Origin: Ideonella livida | Lineage (GTDB): Bacteria > Pseudomonadota > Gammaproteobacteria > Burkholderiales > Burkholderiaceae_C | DNA: 64,000 nt | Direction of reading: 5' to 3' | Assembly (NCBI RefSeq): GCF_010499455.1 | Contig: NZ_JAAGOH010000006.1 | Coordinates: 124,001 to 188,000 of the forward strand | Shown: positions 60,201 through 64,000 of the stretch, piece by piece | How the letters are laid out: each line of letters starts with the position of its first letter | How positions within the stretch are numbered: position 1 is the stretch's first letter | Notes under the pieces: generated by a model | What the model was told of the DNA's origin: nothing | The model's database searches: none | What the model saw: the letters and a program-made list of their open reading frames with translations, nothing else | Made by a program: the position numbers and the translations under genes

Positions 60201-62648
60201 GCCGTCGCCGCCGATCAGGGTGTCCACGCCGGCCCCGCCGTTGAGCACATTGGCGCCGGTGTTGCCGGTCAGGGCATTGTTCAGGGCGTTGCCGCTGGCG
60301 TTCAGCGCCGCCGTGCCCAGCAGCACCAGCTTTTCGGTGTGGGCCGCCAGGGTCCAGTCCACGGTGGCATACACAGTGTCCACCGAGGTGTCCGCGGCGT
60401 ACTCCACGGTCAAGTCGTCCAGGCTGTCGACAAAGTAGGTGTCAGCCCCCGAGCCGCCCTCCATGGAATCGGCCTCGCCGGCATTGCCGGTCCAGGTCCA
60501 CACCCCGCCAGACGAGGTGGCCGTGCCGCCGCCCACCATCGTGTCATTGCCGGCACCGCCCAGCAGGCGGTTGTAGGCGCCGTTGCCGGTGAGCACGTTG
60601 TTCAACCCATTGCCGGTGGCGTTGTTGGCCTCGGCCCCCAGCAGGGTCAGGTTTTCAACTTGGGTGGACTTGGTCCCCATGTCCCAGCTGACATAGGCCT
60701 CAATGCGGTCGGCCGTGCCGCTGTTGGCGGCCTCCACCGTCTTGTCGTTGAGGTCGTCCACCACGTACACGTCGTTGCCGCCGCCGCCCACCAGGGAGTC
60801 AGCCCCCTCGCCACCATCCAGCCGGTCATTGCCATCACCGCCGCTCAGGGTGTTGACGCCGGCCGTGCCACGCAGGAAGTTGTTGCCGCTGTTGCCGGTG
60901 CCCACCGTGGCACTGCCCACCAGGGTCAGGTTTTCGATGTCCTGGCCTTGGGCCAGGGTGTAGCTCACGCTGGCCACCACCGAATCGGTGCCGCCGCCGG
61001 TGGCTTCCTCGATCACGTCGGTGGCGCTGTCCACCAGGTAGATGTCATCACCGGCCAGACCGCGCATCGTGTCATTGCCCGCCCCGCCATTGAGCACATT
61101 GGCCGCAGAGTTGCCGGTCAGCACATTGGCCAGGGCATTGCCCGTGGCGTCGATCTGGGTGGTGCCCGACAGGGTCAGGTGCTCCAGCCCATCGCCCAGG
61201 GTCCAGGACACGCCGGCCTGCACCGTGTCATTGCCCGCGGCGTCCACGACCACGTCGCCCAGCGAGTCGACCACCAGCAGGTCGTTGCCATTGCCACCGT
61301 CCAGGGTGTCGGCGCCCAGGCCGCCGTCCACGGTGTCGTTGCCGTCGCCGCCGCTCAGCAGGTTGTCACGGGCATTGCCCGTCAGGGTGTTGGACAGGGC
61401 GTTGCCGGTGCCAGTCAGGGCCGAGATGCCCACCAGCGTCAGTTGCTCCACGTTGACCTGACCGGCCAGCGACCAGTCCACCGACGACTGCACCAGGTCG
61501 GCCGTGCCCGCCGCCGCGTCCTCGGTCACCACGTCACTGGCGTTGTCCACCACATAGGTGTCGTTGCCACCGCCGCCCACCAGGGTGTCGGCGCCGGTCA
61601 TGCCGTTGAGGGTGTCGTCGCCTTCGCCGCCCACCAGGCTGTTGGCGGCGGTGTTGCCGGTGATGGCGTTGGCCAGCTCGTTGCCGGTGCCGTTCACCGC
61701 GGCACCGGTCAGGGTCAGGTGTTCCACATTGCTGAGGGAACCCAGGTTCCAGTTGACCGAGGCGCGCACCAGGTCGGTGCCGGCGCCGGCGGCTTCGGTC
61801 ACCACGTCCCCCGCGGCGTCCACCACGTAGATGTCGTTGCCGGTGCCGCCGGCCAGGGTGTCGTTGCCGGCGCCGCCGTCCAGGGTGTTGGCGCCGGTGT
61901 TGCCCACCAGGCTGTTGGCCAGGCTGTTGCCGGTGGCAGACAGGGCCGCGCTGCCGGTCAGCTCCAGGTTCTCCAGGTTGGCGCCCAGGGTCCAGTTCAC
62001 GCTGGTGCGCACGGTGTCGGTGCCCGCCGCGGCGGCTTCCACCACCTGGTCCAGCACGTTGTCCACCACATAAATGTCGTTGCCGGCGCCGCCGGCCATG
62101 GAGTCGGCCCCCGCGCCACCGTCCAGGGTGTTGGCCAGGGCGTTGCCCAGCAGCTCGTTGTTGAGCGCATTGCCGGTGCCGGTGGTGGCCACGGTGCTCT
62201 GCGACAGGTCCAGGCGCTCGACGAAGCCGCCCAGGGTGTAGCCGGTCAGGGTGGTGCCGGTGAGCTGCACCGTGTCCTTGCCGCCGCCGGCCACTTCCAC
62301 CACCAGGTCGCCCACGGTGTCCACGCGGTACAGGTCACGCCCCGCGCCGCCCACCATCGAATCGTTGCCCGTGCCGCCGTCCAGCGTGTCGGCACCGGCG
62401 CCGCCCAGCAGGGTGTCCACGCCGTCCAGGCCCACCAGGGAGTCGTTGCCGTCGCCGCCGTCCAGCAAATCGGCACCCGCGGTGCCGGTCAGGGTGTCGT
62501 CACCGGTGGTGCCGGTCACCAGGGGCTGCACACCCGGCAGGCCCAGGGCGTCGGCCAGCTGCAGTTCAGCGGCGCGGTCGTCGGTCTGCGGGTCAGCACC
62601 GGTACGGCGCAGGTTCTGGACGGTGGACGGGTCGAAACGAGCGTTCAT
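57264..62648 (-). CDS. Large RTX-type calcium-binding repeat protein (1794 aa)
   Basis: A giant acidic protein with very low cysteine content and no N-terminal signal peptide, as for type I-secreted RTX proteins. From residue about 46 to 1669 it holds a tandem of about 17 modules of roughly 85-105 residues. Each combines a GGxGxD nonapeptide stretch (GNDTLxGGxGND) with a strand-rich partner (YVVDxxxDVVxE, then TGTGNxLxNxLxGN). The C-terminal 125 residues are a different, low-complexity secretion-signal-like segment. Start ATG 62648 was preferred to 62699, a start in low-complexity sequence. No T1SS genes are in the window. Ca2+ binding and secretion are inferred; role could be adhesin or S-layer-like. 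Confidence 0.88.
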   Translation of the reverse strand: MNARFDPSTVQNLRRTGADPQTDDRAAELQLADALGLPGVQPLVTGTTGDDTLTGTAGADLLDGGDGNDSLVGLDGVDTLLGGAGADTLDGGTGNDSMVGGAGRDLYRVDTVGDLVVEVAGGGKDTVQLTGTTLTGYTLGGFVERLDLSQSTVATTGTGNALNNELLGNALANTLDGGAGADSMAGGAGNDIYVVDNVLDQVVEAAAAGTDTVRTSVNWTLGANLENLELTGSAALSATGNSLANSLVGNTGANTLDGGAGNDTLAGGTGNDIYVVDAAGDVVTEAAGAGTDLVRASVNWNLGSLSNVEHLTLTGAAVNGTGNELANAITGNTAANSLVGGEGDDTLNGMTGADTLVGGGGNDTYVVDNASDVVTEDAAAGTADLVQSSVDWSLAGQVNVEQLTLVGISALTGTGNALSNTLTGNARDNLLSGGDGNDTVDGGLGADTLDGGNGNDLLVVDSLGDVVVDAAGNDTVQAGVSWTLGDGLEHLTLSGTTQIDATGNALANVLTGNSAANVLNGGAGNDTMRGLAGDDIYLVDSATDVIEEATGGGTDSVVASVSYTLAQGQDIENLTLVGSATVGTGNSGNNFLRGTAGVNTLSGGDGNDRLDGGEGADSLVGGGGNDVYVVDDLNDKTVEAANSGTADRIEAYVSWDMGTKSTQVENLTLLGAEANNATGNGLNNVLTGNGAYNRLLGGAGNDTMVGGGTATSSGGVWTWTGNAGEADSMEGGSGADTYFVDSLDDLTVEYAADTSVDTVYATVDWTLAAHTEKLVLLGTAALNASGNALNNALTGNTGANVLNGGAGVDTLIGGDGNDTYVVDDAADVVQESLLTTNSSSDQVLASVSWSLIGADGLDDANDKVENLVLTGGADLTGRGNSLANKLWGNVGQNTLWGAEGNDTLDGGAGADVMEGGTGNDVYVVDNAADVVTEAALAGLDEVRSFVSYTLSAHVDNLTLLGDGGGADGGDPALDGTGNADANKITGNQGANVLYGLAGDDTLDGQGGADTLVGGLGNDSYVVDSVLDSVSEAAGEGTDVVQASVSWTLGDNLENLTLTGSGSTAGTGNALNNLITGNAGNNTLDGGSGGVDTLDGGAGNDTYVVDNVGDVIVDASGTTDVVRSSVTYSLAGLSTVENLVLTGSAAINATGNALSNLLVGNAAANSLVGGDGNDTLDGGAGVDTLDGGLGNDTFVVDNLLDVIQGETSISGGADAVQSYVSWTLGATLENLYLMEGALGNGGSINGTGNALNNILVGNGGYNVLTGLAGDDIMAGSGTLTNSGSTWTWANYNRDADSMVGGDGNDWYWVDNIGDVLVDSSGTDDEVISAIDWTLADGFESLYLLIGSTTALNGKGNAAANTLVGNALNNWLDGAGGADLMSGGAGDDTYVVDNAGDVVTEAANAGTDTIRSTISINLGQLTPYSLANVENLTLLGSAALNGSGNALHNVLIGNAGVNFLSGGAGNDTLDGGVGADNLTGGADNDTYVVDNAGDLVTELATEGTADLVEAWLTYTLAANVENLALKGANTLNGTGNTLANLMTGNEAANVLTGLDGHDTLDGGLGDDTLVGGAGDDTYRVDSVGDVLTEAAAAGTDTVETSVSWTLADNFEKLTLTGTAAVNGFGNGAANTLVGNSGNNILGGGGGADTLSGGAGSDTFVITDLLDTINDFSTSGDKLYITQSSGVVVGDGDTVVDGAVSVASTGFATTAELVVITNNVGGAITTTSAAAVIGNASASYAVGDTRLFAVDNGSQSALFLFTAANADNDVSAAELTLVTTLAGLGTGLTTTSVALGL
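57642..62513 (-). repeat. Tandem RTX-like module array in the giant repeat protein
   Basis: About 17 module copies of around 0.3 kb each share GNDTL/GNDxY-VVD cores; the seventeen VVD-type centres (for example IYVVDNVLDQVVEA and TYVVDNAGDVVTEA) are recognisably related but diverged. Several modules are exchanged or inserted (TATSSGGVWTWTGNA and LTNSGSTWTWAN occur at two separated places), a sign of internal recombination. The DNA is GC-rich. Confidence 0.8.
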
Positions 62649-62774
62649 TGAGGATCCCTGTGTTTCAAACTGAGTCTGAATGTATATGGTACGCAGCACC
62701 TCAGGGGTCCACCACCCGGGGGAGGCACGGTGTGGCGTGGGGGCTGCGCCCGGCGGCGCCGGGTCACACGGGCG

Positions 62775-62800
62775 AAAAAAAAGCCCGCCAAGGCGGGCTT
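62775..62800 (-). terminator. Intrinsic terminator of pilA
   Basis: On the minus strand AAGCCCGCC and GGCGGGCTT (62781-62789 with 62792-62800) form a 9-bp stem with a two-base loop, followed by eight T (62775-62782). It lies 57 bases after the pilA stop and separates it from the RTX gene. Confidence 0.9.
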
Positions 62801-62856
62801 TGGGGGCGGTGAGGGGCGGGCGGGTGGTTCAGCTCAAGCCACCACCCGCAGGCGCC

Positions 62857-63396
62857 TCAACGGCAGTTGTTGGGGGCGTACTTGGCCAGCAGGGTGCCCG
62901 TGCCAGCGGTGATACCGTCGTTGCCGGCGGTGGTGCCGGTGGCGGAGGTGCAACCCCAGTCCACCACGCCGGTGGCGCCGGCAGCCAGACCGGTCGCGTA
63001 GGCTTGACCGGCGGCGGTGTCACGCATCCAGGGGGTCAGGACAATGGTGTTCTCGGCAGCGCCCACACCCACGGCGGTGGCGTTGAAGGTGATGGTGATG
63101 ACGCCAGTGGCGGTGTCAGCTTGGATGTTGTCGACGTACTTGCTGGTGGCACCCGCGCCGCCGGCTTGGGCGTTCCAGGTGGTGGCGGCCACAGACAGAT
63201 CATTGGCCGAGGCCACGCCGGTGGTCAGCATGTTCTTGGCATCACCCGCCAGGCCCAGACCTTCAGAGATGCGGGCGCGGATGGTGTAGTCCTGGTAGGC
63301 CGGCAGGGCCACGGCGGCCAGAATGCCGATGATGGCCACCACGATCATCAGTTCGATCAGGGTGAAACCCTTTTGGACGAGCTTCTTGGCTTGCAT
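62857..63396 (-). CDS. pilA: Type IV major pilin PilA
   Basis: A type IVa prepilin of 179 residues. The short leader [10 protein letters not shown] is cut before Phe11, giving mature [18 protein letters not shown] with Glu5 of the mature chain, the signature of all pilins; a second conserved stretch [18 protein letters not shown] completes the alpha1 helix. The C-terminal disulfide loop is formed by C149 and C178 with a Gly/Thr-rich interior. AAGGAG precedes the ATG and a sigma-54 promoter lies upstream. The retraction ATPases are about 7 kb away; PglL in the window may glycosylate it (inference). Confidence 0.95.
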   Translation of the reverse strand: MQAKKLVQKGFTLIELMIVVAIIGILAAVALPAYQDYTIRARISEGLGLAGDAKNMLTTGVASANDLSVAATTWNAQAGGAGATSKYVDNIQADTATGVITITFNATAVGVGAAENTIVLTPWMRDTAAGQAYATGLAAGATGVVDWGCTSATGTTAGNDGITAGTGTLLAKYAPNNCR

Positions 63397-63434
63397 AGCT
63401 GACTCCTTGACTTGAGAGAGACGGTAGAGGAAGC

Positions 63435-63464
63435 GGTTGCCTCTCTGAGGAGGTCCTGGCAACC
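63435..63464 (-). promoter_or_regulatory. Stem-loop in the pilA 5' untranslated region
   Basis: GGTTGCC and GGCAACC (63435-63441 with 63458-63464) form a seven-base stem. On the transcript the loop holds CCUCCU, complementary to the AGGAG of the pilA ribosome binding site, and AGAGAG, complementary to the CUCUCU just upstream of it. A structural role in translation is possible. Confidence 0.4.
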
Positions 63465-63480
63465 AACGACGATTACCCTT

Positions 63481-63497
63481 ATGCGGGAACCGTGCCA
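63481..63497 (-). promoter_or_regulatory. Sigma-54 promoter of pilA
   Basis: On the minus strand TGGCACGGTTCCCGCAT carries the GG and GC doublets of a -24/-12 sigma-54 promoter with the right ten-base spacing (consensus TGGCAC-N5-TTGCA, with CC for TT). It lies about 84 bases before the ATG, as expected for a PilS/PilR-controlled major pilin. Confidence 0.7.
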
Positions 63498-63579
63498 GCT
63501 TTTGCGCCCCATGCCAATCCCGGCGGCTGCCACGGCAGGGTCGGCCGTGAAGTGACGATTAGCGGCAGGTTTACCCATC

Positions 63580-63600
63580 AACTGACAAGTTTTGTCAGTT
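63580..63600. promoter_or_regulatory. Perfect dyad upstream of pilA, possible PilR site
   Basis: AACTGACAA and TTGTCAGTT form nine-base arms with a three-base loop, 83 bases upstream of the -24 element. It holds TGTC in both directions and a further GTGTC follows at 63617-63621, resembling PilR-binding TGTC repeats. Position fits an enhancer for sigma-54. Confidence 0.5.
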
Positions 63601-63658
63601 CAGGCCGTGACATAACGTGTCAGCCTCGGCCCGAACAGGGCCGGACCGGACCGGCGGC

Positions 63659-64000
63659 TCAGGCCTCCAGGGCAAAGTGCTGCCCCTCGCGCAGCGGCGC
63701 CGCGGGGCAGCCCAGCAGGGCCGACCAGTCCACGGGGGGGCAGGCCGGCGCCGCCGCGGCGCCACCCGCCGGGCGGGGTTTGAAGTGGCTGAGCCACAGC
63801 CGGGTGTCGGCCCCCTGCGGCCGCAGCGCGGCCAGGTCCTGCCGCAGGCTGGCGGGGCAGTGGTGGCCGCTCAGCCGGGCCAGGTCGGCCTCGTCGTCGC
63901 CAAAGGTGAGTTCAACCAGCAGGTCCCGCACCGGCAGGTGGCGCAGCGCCTGCCACAGGGCGGGGTTGGGGCCGGTGTCGCCGGTGTAGACCCACCAGCC
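63659..64000 (-). CDS. MBL-fold metallo-hydrolase, C-terminal part
   Basis: The frame continues past the end of the window, so the N-terminus is missing. The visible 113 residues include WVYTGDTG near the edge, where the Asp is a metal ligand of the metallo-beta-lactamase fold, and SGHHCP, followed by TRLWLSHFKPRP, the late histidine ligand region of hydrolases of the 3',5'-cyclic-nucleotide phosphodiesterase or RNase Z-like group. The C-terminus is short and hydrophobic. It is upstream of pilA on the same strand, and its stop lies 59 bases from the pilA dyad. Exact substrate is unknown. Confidence 0.75.
   Translation of the reverse strand, partial: GWWVYTGDTGPNPALWQALRHLPVRDLLVELTFGDDEADLARLSGHHCPASLRQDLAALRPQGADTRLWLSHFKPRPAGGAAAAPACPPVDWSALLGCPAAPLREGQHFALEA

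Noticed and set aside
57642-62513. The regularly repeated DNA in the RTX gene as a possible CRISPR-like or satellite array
   Set aside because: Repeats are coding, about 0.3 kb, imperfect and in frame; there are no short identical repeats with unique spacers.
57984-62651. Very long open frame on the plus strand opposite the giant RTX protein
   Set aside because: It mirrors the repeat structure of the opposite strand, with no ribosome binding site or plausible domain; GC-rich third positions keep the antisense frame open.

Overview
The window is a contiguous stretch of a very GC-rich chromosome (roughly 70% G+C by eye). It is densely packed with ordinary bacterial genes. Gene content and order point to a betaproteobacterium of the order Burkholderiales, probably near the Rubrivivax/Leptothrix/Ideonella (Sphaerotilaceae) group. 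The supports are a three-part pnt transhydrogenase, rsmI/yraN/diaA/dolP, pilU-pilT-yggS, a PglL-type ligase between aroG and moaC, and an SHP/DHC cytochrome cluster. The taxonomic placement is inference. I saw no insertion sequences, phage genes, CRISPR arrays, tRNAs or rRNAs.

Layout. 1-7200: the end of a drug/metabolite transporter, then a cell-surface glycan set: two large LicD-like proteins, a GpsA-type dehydrogenase, a CDP-glycerol-forming cytidylyltransferase, a family-2-like glycosyltransferase and a sulfotransferase-like protein. 7350-14830: an outer-membrane barrel, mltA, a membrane 'Gcr' family protein coupled to apaG, alr, a DedA protein and an EamA transporter. 14870-18530: an unknown periplasmic protein and a cysteine-repeat lipoprotein, divergent from an orphan ECF sigma factor. 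18600-23610: tyrB, then SHP, diheme cytochrome c and cytochrome b genes running into a QseBC-like two-component pair. 23630-31320: a LysR regulator with two divergent small proteins, rsmE, fadD, a secreted subtilase and mtnN. 31360-34590: the pnt operon with an extra small membrane gene. 34840-40640: nudJ, mnmA, a Dsb-like oxidoreductase, a SWIB protein, a small membrane protein, an M48 protease and moaC.

40650-48770: pglL and aroG, preceded by a previously unmarked aromatic-rich leader peptide and attenuator. Next come a lipoprotein sulfatase, a hexapeptide acyltransferase, an unknown lipoprotein and a glycosyltransferase. 48800-57170: tldD, the rsmI <> yraN-diaA-dolP group, a beta-hydroxyacid dehydrogenase, and pilU, pilT and yggS. 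57260-64000: a 1794-residue RTX-type repeat protein, the major pilin pilA with a sigma-54 promoter, and the end of a metallo-beta-lactamase-fold hydrolase.

The most interesting signals are mostly regulatory. The first is the Phe/Tyr/Trp-rich leader peptide and intrinsic terminator ahead of the DAHP synthase, apparently on a near-leaderless transcript. Others are the extra two-helix protein translationally coupled inside the pnt operon, the CDP-glycerol/LicD surface-glycan cluster, the CFSAC-repeat lipoprotein beside an orphan ECF sigma factor, and the pilA control region with its dyad and 5'UTR hairpin.
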